Of a DNA stretch of 64,000 bases, positions 25,852-34,861 are shown piece by piece. Every line of letters begins with the position of its first letter. Position 1 is the stretch's first letter. The notes under the pieces are model-generated. The model worked only from the letters and a program-made list of their open reading frames with translations. It was not told the DNA's origin and did not search any database. Source of the stretch: Thalassobacillus sp043497085 (GTDB lineage: Bacteria > Bacillota > Bacilli > Bacillales > Halobacillaceae); the NCBI GenBank assembly GCA_043497085.1, contig JBIEKI010000009.1; one strand, written 5' to 3'. A program made the position numbers and the translations under genes.

Positions 25852-26856
25852 TTATTGTGCTATTTTTTCCTTGAACAAAGGCATGACTTCCTCTGCTACC
25901 AGCTTCATGGATTCTAGTACTTTTTCATGTGGCAGCCCGCCAAAATTCATTAACATCATGATATGATCGCAGCCAGCTTCCTCATATTTTCTCAACCGTT
26001 CGATTACATCCTCAGGGCTGCCTATTAACAGCTGTTCTCTAGCTTCTAAATCTTCAAATTTTGCTGACTTGCCGTATAGACGCGTATCTAAATATAAATT
26101 TAGATGTTCCTCTGCACCTTTTATTGCTTCTTCTCTTGTAGGTGCCACATAGGTGTGTAAGGCTAAGGGAATGTTTATTTTTTCTGCGTCGTGTCCAGCT
26201 TCTATATAATGCTGCTTATAATCATTGAGAATTTCCTTCAACGAGGAAAGGGAGTCGCTTGCAACATAGGGTACCCCCATTATGTTGTAGCCCATTCTGC
26301 CAATATGCTTTGCCCCATTGGCACTAAGGGCACCAATCCATACAGGGACTTCTTTCTGCTTAGGGATAACTTCTAATTTCACATCATTAAATTGAAAGTA
26401 TTCGCCGTTATGGGAAAAGGTCTCTCCGGTCCAGGCTTTTTCAATTACAGCCAATGCATCGTTGAATTTGAAGGCTTTGTCTTTCCCGTTAACATTAAAC
26501 CCCGCAAACTCATGTGGTAAATAACCACTTCCAAGTCCTAAATTTAGCCGCCCATTGCTTAACACATCTAATAGTGCGTAATCCTCAGCTACCTGGATTG
26601 GATTTTTGAAGGGGAGCGTGACAATGGAAACTCCAAGACGGATGTTTTTCGTTCTTTCTGCTACTAATGTCAATAACATTTGTGGGGAGGTCAGAATGCC
26701 GTATTCACTGAAATGGTGTTCTGCAAACCAAACAGAATCGTAGCCTAATTGATCGGCAGCCTCCGATTGTTCCACAACTTCGAATAGCAGCTCCTCCGGT
26801 TCACGTCCTAAACGATTTTTGTAATTATCAAAAACCGTAAACAATCCAAATTTCAT
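25852..26856 (-). CDS. LLM-class (luciferase-like) flavin-dependent monooxygenase
   Basis: 334 residues. Family stretches: GYDSVWFAEHHFSEYGILTSPQMLLTLVAERTKNIRLGVSIVTLPF near the N-terminus, DVLSNGRLNLGLGSGY, and EEAGCDHIMMLMNFGGLPHEKVLESM at the end. It uses reduced FMN and O2; the substrate is unknown. GGAGG is well placed before ATG. The transcript has a ~140-nt leader with an intrinsic terminator (26886-26958) between a good promoter and the start codon, which suggests attenuation control. Confidence 0.9.
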   Translation of the reverse strand: MKFGLFTVFDNYKNRLGREPEELLFEVVEQSEAADQLGYDSVWFAEHHFSEYGILTSPQMLLTLVAERTKNIRLGVSIVTLPFKNPIQVAEDYALLDVLSNGRLNLGLGSGYLPHEFAGFNVNGKDKAFKFNDALAVIEKAWTGETFSHNGEYFQFNDVKLEVIPKQKEVPVWIGALSANGAKHIGRMGYNIMGVPYVASDSLSSLKEILNDYKQHYIEAGHDAEKINIPLALHTYVAPTREEAIKGAEEHLNLYLDTRLYGKSAKFEDLEAREQLLIGSPEDVIERLRKYEEAGCDHIMMLMNFGGLPHEKVLESMKLVAEEVMPLFKEKIAQ

Positions 26857-26885
26857 GTTAAAACCTCCAGTAGATTCATTTGATT

Positions 26886-26958
26886 TAAAAAAACCAGCAG
26901 TAATGGAGCTCGTCTATGACAGCATCATGCTGTAAACAAGTTTCCAATACTGCTGGTT
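26886..26958 (-). promoter_or_regulatory. Intrinsic terminator inside the leader of the LLM monooxygenase gene
   Basis: On the minus strand a long hairpin (arms at 26958-26944 and 26906-26892; AACCAGCAGTATTGG with CCATTACTGCTGGTT) runs into seven T about 30 nt before the start codon. An inner ACAGCAT/ATGCTGT hairpin and a wobble-rich middle stem extend it. TGTAAAC in the upstream leader could pair with GTTTACA inside the hairpin, giving an alternative, possibly antiterminating fold. No known riboswitch consensus was recognised. Confidence 0.6.
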
Positions 26959-26996
26959 GTTGTACTCGCTTTTATATGTATGCGTTTACAAAATTC

Positions 26997-27025
26997 ATTA
27001 TATTCAAACTGCTTTTGGAAGTCAA
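26997..27025 (-). promoter_or_regulatory. Promoter of the LLM monooxygenase gene
   Basis: Minus strand: TTGACT (27025-27020), 17-bp spacer, TATAAT (27002-26997). It starts a leader of roughly 135 nt. Confidence 0.75.
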
Positions 27026-27138
27026 GGAGTGGTTATATTATCAAATATGGAAAAAGAAGGAGTATGAAAGTTGCTGGTAGAATATAAATTTTGAGGGGTT
27101 ACATACAAGAATGAATTTATAAAAACTAGGAGGAAACT

Positions 27139-27534
27139 ATGGGGAGAATCATTCATTTCGAAATTCATGTCGATGACATGGAGCGGGCGAAGACGTTTTA
27201 TGGTGAGGTGTTTGGATGGAGGTTTGAAGATTGGAGTGAGTTTGCCGGGATGCCTTATTTCGGAGCTGTGACTGGCGATGAAAAAGAGCCGGGAATAAAC
27301 GGTGCTTTGATGCAGCGGCAAAGTGCTCCTCCAGAACTGAACCAGGCTGTGAATGCTTATACGTGTACCATGGGAGTGGAAGACTACGACACTATTGAAG
27401 CTAAAATTCTCGATCAGGGAGGCAAGGTTGCAATGCCGAAATCTGCCCTGCCAGGAATGGCATGGCAGGGATATTATATTGATACCGAAGGAAATATTTT
27501 TGGTATTCATCAACCTGATGAAAACGCTAAATAG
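27139..27534 (+). CDS. VOC family protein (glyoxalase-like)
   Basis: 131 residues. IIHFEIHVDDMERAKTFYGEVFGWRFEDW at the start and GYYIDTEGNIFGIHQPDE at the end are typical of the glyoxalase/CarF-like VOC subgroup, with His, Glu metal-ligand candidates. AGGAGG precedes ATG 27139. Single gene with its own terminator. Function unknown. Confidence 0.85.
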   Translation: MGRIIHFEIHVDDMERAKTFYGEVFGWRFEDWSEFAGMPYFGAVTGDEKEPGINGALMQRQSAPPELNQAVNAYTCTMGVEDYDTIEAKILDQGGKVAMPKSALPGMAWQGYYIDTEGNIFGIHQPDENAK

Positions 27535-27545
27535 TATTTTAAAGT

Positions 27546-27571
27546 AAGAACCCTTTTTTAGGGTTCTTTTC
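27546..27571 (+). terminator. Terminator after the VOC gene
   Basis: AAGAACCC pairs with GGGTTCTT across a T-rich loop, ending in TTTT. Confidence 0.75.
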
Positions 27572-27621
27572 ATTCACTGGTATTTTCTAATGCTAGAGGG
27601 AAAAAAGTAAGGAGGGACAGC

Positions 27622-28170
27622 ATGGAAGTGGGAAAAGAGTATCTACGTATCGTTATAGAGCGGTTTGAAAGCTTAAAAGACTTTGGAGAAAAATCTATCA
27701 ATCAGCTATCTGAGGAAGATATTCATTGGAAGTATAATGAAGCTTCAAATAGTATTGCGATCATTGTAAAACACTTGAGCGGGAATATGGTTTCCAGATG
27801 GACAGATTTTCTAACTTCGGATGGGGAAAAACAAAGCCGAAAGCGTGATGAGGAATTTTAAGATGATATCTCTTCCAAAAACGAGCTGCTCAAACTCTGG
27901 GAGTCTGGATGGAGTGCTTTATTTACGGCCTTAAAATCTTTGAGTGAAGAGGATTTGTTACGTCATATAACTATCAGGGGAGAAAGCCATCTTGTTTTAG
28001 AGGCGATCGAGCGGCAAATGGCTCACTATGCATATCATATTGGGCAGGTTGTCTACATTGCTAAGCAGCTGAAGGGCAAGGACTGGAAAAGCCTGAGCAT
28101 CCCAAAAGGGAAGTCAGAGGAATACCTTAACCAAATGCTGGAGAAACACAAGGGGGAAGCGGATGATTAA
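27622..28170 (+). pseudogene. DinB/DUF1572 family gene with an in-frame nonsense codon
   Basis: The full 182-codon frame matches the intact paralogue at 34313-34861 nearly codon for codon, but TAA at 27859-27861 replaces GAA of the paralogue (EFEDDIS). The ribosome site and start are intact, so a 79-residue fragment could be made. Similarity to the paralogue runs from just before the start to about 28206, including 3' non-coding sequence, showing a recent duplication. A half copy of repeat A begins where the similarity ends. Confidence 0.88.
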
Positions 28171-28206
28171 AGATTCCAAGGGGGTATACCACTTTATTGG
28201 AATTAG

Positions 28207-28239
28207 TGTGATGCTGGGGGTCAGGCACCGTTTTTGATG
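28207..28239. repeat. Family A repeat, right half only (copy 2)
   Basis: TGCTGGGGGTCAGGCACCG then TTTTT, without the left arm. It lies exactly at the junction where the two DinB duplicates stop matching, and abuts a third DinB fragment. Confidence 0.7.
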
Positions 28240-28356
28240 GTATTTATCGGAAAACAACTAAAAGGCGAAGAGTGAGAAAGCCTCAGTATTTCTAAAGGGA
28301 AGTCGGAGGAATACCTGAGACAAATGCAAGAGAAGCATCAAGGATCCAAAGAATAG
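28240..28356 (+). pseudogene. Third DinB/DUF1572 remnant (C-terminal fragment)
   Basis: In one frame it reads VFIGKQLKGEE-stop-ESLSISKGKSEEYLRQMQEKH, matching the C-terminal 35 codons of the intact paralogue. A TGA at 28273-28275 stands where the paralogue has TGG. It is flanked on both sides by repeat A sequence. Confidence 0.75.
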
Positions 28357-28362
28357 TAAAAT

Positions 28363-28423
28363 AACGGTACCTGCCCCTCCATTGTGCTAATGCTCTAGCA
28401 TGCTGAGGGTCAGGCACCGTTTT
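28363..28423. repeat. Family A repeat, copy 3
   Basis: ACGGTACCTGCCCC, centre GTGCTAATGCTCTAGCATGCT, then GAGGGTCAGGCACCGTTTT. It may also end transcription of the PhnE gene from the other strand. Confidence 0.75.
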
Positions 28424-29267
28424 ACCGTTGAGCTATTTTTCGCATTCCTTCTGAAATAAGATCAACCATAAATACAAGGATGATATAGCAAATGAGGTAG
28501 AGCGTAACTTCCGTGTAATGAAACCAGCTCATACTCAGTTTGAATTCGTGTCCTAAACCGCCAGCTCCAACCAGCCCTACGACCACTGTTGTACGGATAA
28601 TGACTTCCCAGCGATAGACAATGTAAGAGATAAACTTTGGCAGAACAGTCGGGAAAATTCCATATAAAAAGATTTGGGGTTTAGACGCACCGGAAGATGC
28701 CAGACTTCTCACAGCTCTCAGGTCCATATCTTCAACTGTTTCGGCACACAGTTTTCCCAGTATGCCAAAGTTATGCAAGGCCAGCGCGATTGCTCCTGGT
28801 AATATACCTGGTTTTAAAATCAATATTATAATCATCGCCCACAATAATTCTGGCACAGCCCTTGATACGATATAAAACATCCGAATGATCCCATAGACCA
28901 ACCATCCATACCATGCTCGGGAGAGGGTCAGCATACCGTTTGCAACAGTTCTTGCAGCGGGAATTACTGTTATGAGCATTCCCAGTGTGGCAAAGCCGAC
29001 TGCCATTACACTCATCACCAGTGTTTTAAAAGATAACACGGCGGCTGATTTCCAACTCTCTGTACTAGTAAAAGCTGGGTTTTCCACTCCTATCCCTGCG
29101 AGGCTTTGGAGAAACTCGATAGTAAACTGCTTATTCTTTTCAGAAAAAAGGCTAAGGAAGTCTGCATCTTCCATGGTGAAAATAAACATCCATGACGTGA
29201 TCATTAACAGGATAGCGGCAAGGATTGACCCCCGGACAAATCCGATTTTAAGATGTTTATGATTCAT
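28422..29267 (-). CDS. phnE: PhnE-type ABC transporter permease, second subunit
   Basis: 281 residues from ATG 29267, which overlaps the previous stop as ATGA. Six predicted membrane segments and the coupling loop ELLWAMIIILILKPGILPGAIALALHNFGILGKLCAE, with MDLRAVRSLASSGASKPQIFLYG. Such permeases work as pairs; the two here are adjacent, as in PhnCDE1E2 systems. The substrate may be phosphonate or another oxyanion (see the binding protein). Confidence 0.9.
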   Translation of the reverse strand: MNHKHLKIGFVRGSILAAILLMITSWMFIFTMEDADFLSLFSEKNKQFTIEFLQSLAGIGVENPAFTSTESWKSAAVLSFKTLVMSVMAVGFATLGMLITVIPAARTVANGMLTLSRAWYGWLVYGIIRMFYIVSRAVPELLWAMIIILILKPGILPGAIALALHNFGILGKLCAETVEDMDLRAVRSLASSGASKPQIFLYGIFPTVLPKFISYIVYRWEVIIRTTVVVGLVGAGGLGHEFKLSMSWFHYTEVTLYLICYIILVFMVDLISEGMRKIAQR

Positions 29268-30061
29268 GCTACCAGCCTCTTTCTCAACATCTGACTCCAT
29301 AGATCAACGATCATCACCATTCCGATTAAGAAATATAAAAATGTCCAGACTTCATCATAGTTTAGATCCTGCATCGATAACTGGATTTGAAATCCGAGCC
29401 CGCCTAATCCGATGAAGCTCATAATCGCAGAGGAACGGATGGCACATTCAAACCTGTAAAACGCATAGCTGACCAGGTCAGGGGCGGCAAAGGGAAGGTA
29501 CCCGTAAAGAAGCTGCTGGAGACGTGTGGCTCCAATGGCTCTAAGTGCATGAAGCGGCTTTTCCGGTACATTTGTAAATATATCGGAAAACACCCTGCCT
29601 AGAATACCACTATAAGGAATGGCGATGGCAAAGATGGCGGCAAAGGGTGAAATTCCAGTCGCTGCAACGAATAATAAAGCCCAGATGAGTTCATGGATAG
29701 CTCGTGAAAATCCCAGCAGGCCACGAAAGAAATTTTTCACAACATAATGGCTCGCTCCACGAACTGGCATAAGGATGCCGGATGATAGCACGCCAAAAAC
29801 AAATCCGAACAGTACCGCCAGGGTCATCCCGGCGACCGCATAAGCCAGTGTTATCCAGGCAGACCTGAAGGCAAGCCTCAGAGTTTCCAAAGAAAAATCG
29901 GGATGAAGCATGCCCTGGATCATCTGTACCATTGTGGAGAATCCCCCGGCGTGAACGATTTCGCCTCCCCATTCCACGAAAAAAAGGCTAATGACAAACG
30001 CAAGCAACATCACGATTGTCAGAACGTTTTTACTATGGAAATACCTGAGTTTATGTTGCAC
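29264..30061 (-). CDS. phnE: PhnE-type ABC transporter permease, first subunit
   Basis: 265 residues from GTG 30061, overlapping the ATPase stop by 11 nt. Coupling region ELIWALLFVAATGISPFAAIFAIAIPYSGILGRVFSDIF and PLHALRAIGATRLQQLLYGYLP are typical of the PhnE family. About six membrane segments. It heterodimerises with the next permease. Confidence 0.9.
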   Translation of the reverse strand: MQHKLRYFHSKNVLTIVMLLAFVISLFFVEWGGEIVHAGGFSTMVQMIQGMLHPDFSLETLRLAFRSAWITLAYAVAGMTLAVLFGFVFGVLSSGILMPVRGASHYVVKNFFRGLLGFSRAIHELIWALLFVAATGISPFAAIFAIAIPYSGILGRVFSDIFTNVPEKPLHALRAIGATRLQQLLYGYLPFAAPDLVSYAFYRFECAIRSSAIMSFIGLGGLGFQIQLSMQDLNYDEVWTFLYFLIGMVMIVDLWSQMLRKRLVA

Positions 30062-30815
30062 TTTGCGTCCGCTCCGTTAGCTGATAGAGTTGAGCCAGAT
30101 CTTCATTGGTAATCGCAGCTGACTTCCGGTCGAAAAAGATTTGGCCATTCCGGAGCGCGATGATCCGGTCAAAATAGGTTTTCGCCAAATCAAGGGAGTG
30201 GAGGCTTGCGACAAGTGTTTTGTTTTCTGATTTCACCAGTGAAACCAAGATCTGGATGATATCCTCCGCTCTTGCCGGGTCCAGGGAGGAGACAGGTTCA
30301 TCTGCAAGAATCACTTCTGGATTCTGAACAAGCAGCCGCGCTAAAGCGACCCGCTGCTGTTCGCCGCCTGACAATTGTGAGGTTCTGTCATAAATTTTAT
30401 CTGAAAGGCCTACTCGTTCTAAAGCTTTCATGGCTGTTTGCTTTTCTTGTGGGAAAATGAAAGACCATAACGATTTCCAAAATCCCCAGTCTGCTAATTT
30501 ACCAGCTAATACATTATGGATAACAGGAAGTGGACTTACAAGATCGAATTGCTGGCGAATAATCCCTGCTTTTTTTGCTAATTCTTTGGGGTTTCGATAA
30601 AGGGAGGTGGCCTTATCCTCCAGGAGGATGGTTCCGGCGTCCGGGAGTTCGATGGCTGCTAACATATTCAACAGCGTGGATTTCCCTGCACCACTCGGTC
30701 CGATTAACGCGACCACTTCTCCTTTTTTAATGCGTAAAGACATAGGAGCTACTGCCTGCAGGTCGCCATAAGCCTTCGCTGCCTGCTCTACTGTAAATGA
30801 ATCACTCGCTGTCAT
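30051..30815 (-). CDS. phnC: PhnC-type ABC transporter ATP-binding protein
   Basis: 254 residues from ATG 30815 (AGGTGA six nt upstream; an in-frame GTG lies 9 nt earlier). Walker A GPSGAGKST, Q-loop IRQQFDLV, signature LSGGEQQRVALARLL, Walker B VILADEPVSSLDP, switch His SLHSLDLA. It lies 12 bp after the binding-protein gene and overlaps the first permease gene. Confidence 0.9.
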   Translation of the reverse strand: MTASDSFTVEQAAKAYGDLQAVAPMSLRIKKGEVVALIGPSGAGKSTLLNMLAAIELPDAGTILLEDKATSLYRNPKELAKKAGIIRQQFDLVSPLPVIHNVLAGKLADWGFWKSLWSFIFPQEKQTAMKALERVGLSDKIYDRTSQLSGGEQQRVALARLLVQNPEVILADEPVSSLDPARAEDIIQILVSLVKSENKTLVASLHSLDLAKTYFDRIIALRNGQIFFDRKSAAITNEDLAQLYQLTERTQSAT

Positions 30816-30827
30816 TTTCTTCACCTG

Positions 30828-31730
30828 CTACTTTATAATTTCCAAGGCCTCGGCAACCTCTTTAATCGCCTGGTAGTTTTCATTTTTCGTTGCGATGAAA
30901 CGGTCTGTATGGAAAAGCTTCAAAATATCCTCTTGTTCCTCATCCATATTCAGCAATGCTTCTTTTACCTTTTGTTTCGTACCTTTGCCGAACGTTTCGT
31001 TTACATTGTTAATGGTCCAGTTATAATCATAATAAGCCGGGGTTGTATAAAAGACTTCCACCTTGTCTGTATCAACTTTCCCTTCTTCTTTAGCACTCTC
31101 CCAAACCAATTCGTTCAGGACCCCTGCCTGAAAAGAGCCGGATTCTACTAATTGATAGGTGGCATCATGTGAACCGGAATAATTTGGTTCGCCGTCAAAG
31201 TACGTTTGTGGATCAATTCCCGCTTCTTTCAAAAAGTGGCGCGGCATTAAGTGACCGGATGTCGAGCTCTCACTGCCGAATGTAAAGCTTTTACCCTTCA
31301 AATCTTTAAGACTATCGATTTCCAAATCGCTGTTCGCGATAAAAACGGAATGAAATTCTTTATCGCTGGGTCTCTGGGCAATGGCCTCTGCACCTTCCAC
31401 CTGATTTCTGGCCTGTACCCCAGTGAGCCCGCCGAACCATGCAAGCTGAATTTCACCACGGTTAAAGGCGGTAACTAGCGCTGCATAATCCTGGGATGGC
31501 ACATATTCCACGTCCAGTCCCGTCTGTTCACTCAAATACTCGGTAAAACGGTTAAACCGCCGATTCATGTCCGAAACATTCTGATCCGGTATCGCACCAA
31601 CCTTAAAGGTTGGGGTTTCACCTTTTTCATTGCTTTCCCCATCTCCGTTAAAAGTTCCTTCATTCGCACATGCAGATAGTGCTACTGTTAATAATAAAAT
31701 CACTATGTAAAAATACTTACGCTGCATCAT
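30828..31730 (-). CDS. phnD: PhnD-family ABC transporter binding lipoprotein, possible selenate/oxyanion type
   Basis: 300 residues. Lipobox ALSACAN (Cys ~21). The mature part GAIPDQNVSDMNRRFNRFTEYL and VEYVPSQDYAALVTAFNRGEIQLAWFGGLTGVQARNQ belongs to the PhnD superfamily. WFGGLTGVQAR...EAIAQRPSDKEFHSVFIAN recalls the subgroup annotated as putative selenate ABC binding proteins rather than classical PhnD (from memory, not a search). Its operon is divergent from a CysL-like LysR gene. No C-P lyase genes are in the window. ATG follows GGGGAGGG. Confidence 0.85.
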   Translation of the reverse strand: MMQRKYFYIVILLLTVALSACANEGTFNGDGESNEKGETPTFKVGAIPDQNVSDMNRRFNRFTEYLSEQTGLDVEYVPSQDYAALVTAFNRGEIQLAWFGGLTGVQARNQVEGAEAIAQRPSDKEFHSVFIANSDLEIDSLKDLKGKSFTFGSESSTSGHLMPRHFLKEAGIDPQTYFDGEPNYSGSHDATYQLVESGSFQAGVLNELVWESAKEEGKVDTDKVEVFYTTPAYYDYNWTINNVNETFGKGTKQKVKEALLNMDEEQEDILKLFHTDRFIATKNENYQAIKEVAEALEIIK

Positions 31731-31744
31731 AAACCCTCCCCTTA

Positions 31745-31759
31745 ATAAGTAAATCTTAT
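31745..31759. promoter_or_regulatory. Candidate LysR operator
   Basis: ATAAG-N5-CTTAT palindrome in the 163-bp divergent region between the transporter operon and the LysR gene, with a further CTTATAA at 31777-31783. It fits the interrupted-palindrome pattern of LysR-type sites. Confidence 0.4.
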
Positions 31760-31893
31760 ATATTATAAAACAAAAACTTATAACCGATAGTGAAAATTAT
31801 AGGCTGAAGTTAGTCAGGAGTAAAGTGTGTTTTAGAGGAAGCCGGCTTTGTTTGCATGATTTGGAGTAGTATAATGGAAGAAAAGTTTAAATT

Positions 31894-32784
31894 TTGGATG
31901 TGACGTATTTGAATCTGAACCATTTGAAAGCATTTGTAAAAGTTGTCGAACTGAAAAACTACCAGGAAGTAGCAAAACTGATCGGGGTTTCACAGCCGGC
32001 CGTCAGTCAGCGCATGAAAGCACTGGAGGATCATTTTCAGACAAAGCTGATCAGCAGAACTCCACAAGGGATATCACTGACCCCTCAAGGGGAAATGTTT
32101 TATAAAGAAAGTAAGGAAATACTGGGTAAATGGGAACGGTTGGAGGATTACTATTTACAAGCCCAGCCGACAGGCAATTTAACGATCGGGGCCAGTACGA
32201 TTCCGTCCGAGTATCTGTTACCTAAACTATTAAAGGATTTCCGCAGTCACTATCCATCCGTTCATTTCAGCATGCGGGTAGCAGGGTCCCGGAATATTCA
32301 GGACCTGCTTTTGGAAAGAAAGGTAGATCTGATTGTAACAGGAGAACCTGATCGGCATGAGAAAGTTCAATCAATACCGTTTTTTGAAGATCATCTGACC
32401 TTAATCATGCCGAGGTCTACACCAGAAGACAACCTGGTAGTGGAGGATTTATTTCAATATGGCTGGATTGTGCGGGAACAGGACTCGGATACGAAACTTA
32501 CATTTGAACAAGCACTTTCCTCTAAAGGTTTTCAGGTTCAAAATTTACATGTGGTTGGACAGGTTGGCAGTTCAGAAGCTGTCATAGCAGCGGTTGAAGC
32601 GGGGCTCGGTATCTCAGTGGTTTCTTCGCTTGCTGCTGAGCGTGCAGAAAGGTATGGCAGAATAAAAACTGCTGCAATCATAGATTTAGACATATCGAGA
32701 AACTTTTTCGTCTCTTGTCACAAAGAAAATCAACATCTATCTACCATTGACACATTTATAGACTTTGTCACAACGGAGGTATAA
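31894..32784 (+). CDS. LysR-family transcriptional regulator (CysL-like)
   Basis: About 296 residues. N-terminal winged helix NLNHLKAFVKVVELKNYQEVAKLIGVSQPAVSQRMKALEDHF and an effector domain beginning GNLTIGASTIPSEYLLPKLLKDF, the pattern of CysL and selenium-associated LysR proteins. The start is uncertain: TTG 31894 is used, with GTG 31900 or TTG 31909 possible. It is divergent from the PhnD-type operon it probably controls. Confidence 0.85.
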   Translation: MDVTYLNLNHLKAFVKVVELKNYQEVAKLIGVSQPAVSQRMKALEDHFQTKLISRTPQGISLTPQGEMFYKESKEILGKWERLEDYYLQAQPTGNLTIGASTIPSEYLLPKLLKDFRSHYPSVHFSMRVAGSRNIQDLLLERKVDLIVTGEPDRHEKVQSIPFFEDHLTLIMPRSTPEDNLVVEDLFQYGWIVREQDSDTKLTFEQALSSKGFQVQNLHVVGQVGSSEAVIAAVEAGLGISVVSSLAAERAERYGRIKTAAIIDLDISRNFFVSCHKENQHLSTIDTFIDFVTTEV

Positions 32785-32796
32785 TTGTTTTAAATG

Positions 32797-32870
32797 ACGG
32801 TGTCATGACCGTGCCTGACCCCCAATGCGGTGATGCTTTAGCATGCTGGGGGCCAGGCACCATTTTGTTT
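32797..32870. repeat. Family A repeat, copy 4 (with partly duplicated left arm)
   Basis: ACGGTGTCATGACCGTGCCTGACCCCC, centre GCGGTGATGCTTTAGCATGCT, then GGGGGCCAGGCACCATTTTG. The left end holds a second, degenerate ACGGTGTCATGAC. Confidence 0.8.
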
Positions 32871-32936
32871 AATCATTTCCTCAAAAAATTCTGATTGCTT
32901 GTGGAAATTAAAGGACATAAAGTTGAGGTGAATTTT

Positions 32937-34070
32937 GTGAGTGAAGGTATTTATCTGTTACAAGACAACGGTGAACTAGTAAAAATGAATGAGCATGCTT
33001 ATGATTCAAAAGAACTTTTACAAGGATTGGTTGAAAAATATCCTAACCTATTAGCGGGAGAGCAGATGGATAATGAATCACCAAGGAAATGGCTGCTCGT
33101 GTCACGCGAAGTGGCTATTGCTTCTGAGGAAGAGGGATCTAATAGGTGGTCAGTCGATCATTTGTTTATTGACCAGGATGGGGTCCCAACGCTGGTCGAA
33201 GTAAAAAGAAGCAGTGATAAGCGTATTCGCAGAGAAGTAGTTGGGCAATTGTTAGAGTATGGGGCAAATGCCACCATGTATTGGCCGATTACTATAATTA
33301 GAAACAAATTTGAGTATAGATGCGAAGAATTAGGTCTTGATTCAGAAAATGAAATAGCCTCACACACTGATGGAAAAGATTAGGAAACATTTTGGGAGTC
33401 AGTAGAAACAAACCTGAAGATGGGGAAAATAAGAATGGTATTCCTGGCTGATGAGATTCCTTCCGAACTAAAGCGAATTGTCGAGTTTCTTAATGAGCAG
33501 ATGACTCCTGCTGAAGTACTAGCAGTCGAAATCAAACAGTTTGCAGGAAACAATCTAAAAACGCTGGTTCCTCGAGTCATCGGCCAAACTGCAGAAGCTG
33601 CAGGTAAGAAGAAAAGAAACAAGCCAGGTAAACGTTGGGACTATCATTCATTCTTTAACGAAATAGAAAGTAAATTAGATAAAGAAGAAGTTCAACTAGC
33701 CAAGCAGATATATGAGTGGTCTGAAAAGATGTGCAATTGGATATGGTGGGGCCAAGGAAGAGATGAAGGTTCCTTTGTACCGATGTATGAGCATAATAAA
33801 AAATATCAATTGTTTGCAGTGAGGACTGGAGGGTATGTTGAACTTTATTTTCACACCTATCAAAGCAGGCCCCCATTTGATAAGGAAGAGAAACGACTGG
33901 AATTGCTCAACCGAATTAATTCATTATTAGATGATGAAATTCCACCCGAAGCGATCACTAAGTATCCTAAAGTCCCTTTTTCTATGTTAAAGGGTCCGGG
34001 GAAAATCGAAGAATTTCTTGGTGTATATGAATGGTTTATTAAAGAGATAAAAGAGTATTATAATGGGTAG
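32937..34070 (+). pseudogene. Nuclease-like protein gene interrupted by an in-frame TAG
   Basis: Two halves in one frame. The first (GTG 32937, GAGGTGA upstream) contains VDHLFIDQDGVPTLVEVKRSS, a PD-(D/E)XK-type core of the NucS/DUF91-like group. TAG at 33381-33383 then stops it, and the same frame goes on without a break in sense (ETFWESVETNLKMGKIRMVFLADEIPSEL...) to 34070. An ATG at 33420 lacks a convincing ribosome site. This reads as one ~377-codon gene with a nonsense mutation, unless the codon is read through. Domain naming is by motif only. Confidence 0.75.
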
Positions 34071-34312
34071 TTTTTATTGAAGTTAAGGCACATTCGTTAA
34101 CTAGGACGGTGTGTCTTTTTTGTGTTATTGGAGGATTTTTCCTATTTTTGTCGAAAAAGGTATTTACTAATTCTATTAATAGAAGAAATACTCCTGGGTA
34201 GGTTGAGTACTATCAACAAGTATTTGAGAAGATGGATATTAATAAGGTACTAGCTGAACTCATTTTTATATGCATAAGGGGTAAAGCCTTGTTAAGAACA
34301 GGGAGGGACGGC

Positions 34313-34861
34313 ATGGAAGTAGGAAAAGAGTATCTACGTATCGTTATAGAGCGGTTTGAAAGCCTAAAGGATCTTGGAGAAAAATCTTTCAATCAGCTAC
34401 CTGAGGAAGATATTCATTGGAAATATAATGAAGCTTCCAATAGTATTGCGATCATTGTAAAACACTTGAGCGGGAATATGGTTTCCAGGTGGACGGATTT
34501 CCTGACTTCTGATGGGGAAAAGCCGAGCCGAAAGCGTGATCGGGAGTTTGAAGATGATATCTCTTCCAAATACGAGCTGCTTAAGTTATGGGATTCCGGA
34601 TGGAATGCTTTATTTACAGCCTTACAATCTTTGAGTGAAGAGGATTTAATGCGTCATATCACTATCAGGGGAGAAAGCCATCTCGTCTTAGAGGCAATCG
34701 AGCGGCAAATGGCTCACTATGCATATCATATCGGGCAGATTGTCTACATTGCTAAGCAGCTGAAGGGCGAGGATTGGAAAAGCCTGAGCATACCAAAAGG
34801 AAAGTCAGAGGAATACCTTCATCAAATGCTGGAGAAACACAAGGGGGAAGCGGATGATTAA
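34313..34861 (+). CDS. DinB-like/DUF1572 family protein (intact paralogue)
   Basis: 182 residues, intact. EVGKEYLRIVIERFESLKDLGEKS at the start and GESHLVLEAIERQMAHYAYHIGQIVYIAKQLKG near the end fit the four-helix DinB/YfiT superfamily, with HYAYHIGQ supplying likely metal-ligand histidines. Some family members are bacillithiol-dependent transferases; the function here is unknown. ATG 34313 follows GGGAGGG. It is the source or sister of the broken copy at 27622-28170. Confidence 0.85.
   Translation: MEVGKEYLRIVIERFESLKDLGEKSFNQLPEEDIHWKYNEASNSIAIIVKHLSGNMVSRWTDFLTSDGEKPSRKRDREFEDDISSKYELLKLWDSGWNALFTALQSLSEEDLMRHITIRGESHLVLEAIERQMAHYAYHIGQIVYIAKQLKGEDWKSLSIPKGKSEEYLHQMLEKHKGEADD

Noticed and set aside
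27859..27861. Read-through or recoding of the TAA in the DinB copy
   Set aside because: An intact paralogue exists nearby with GAA here and there is no recoding signal; simple nonsense decay is enough.
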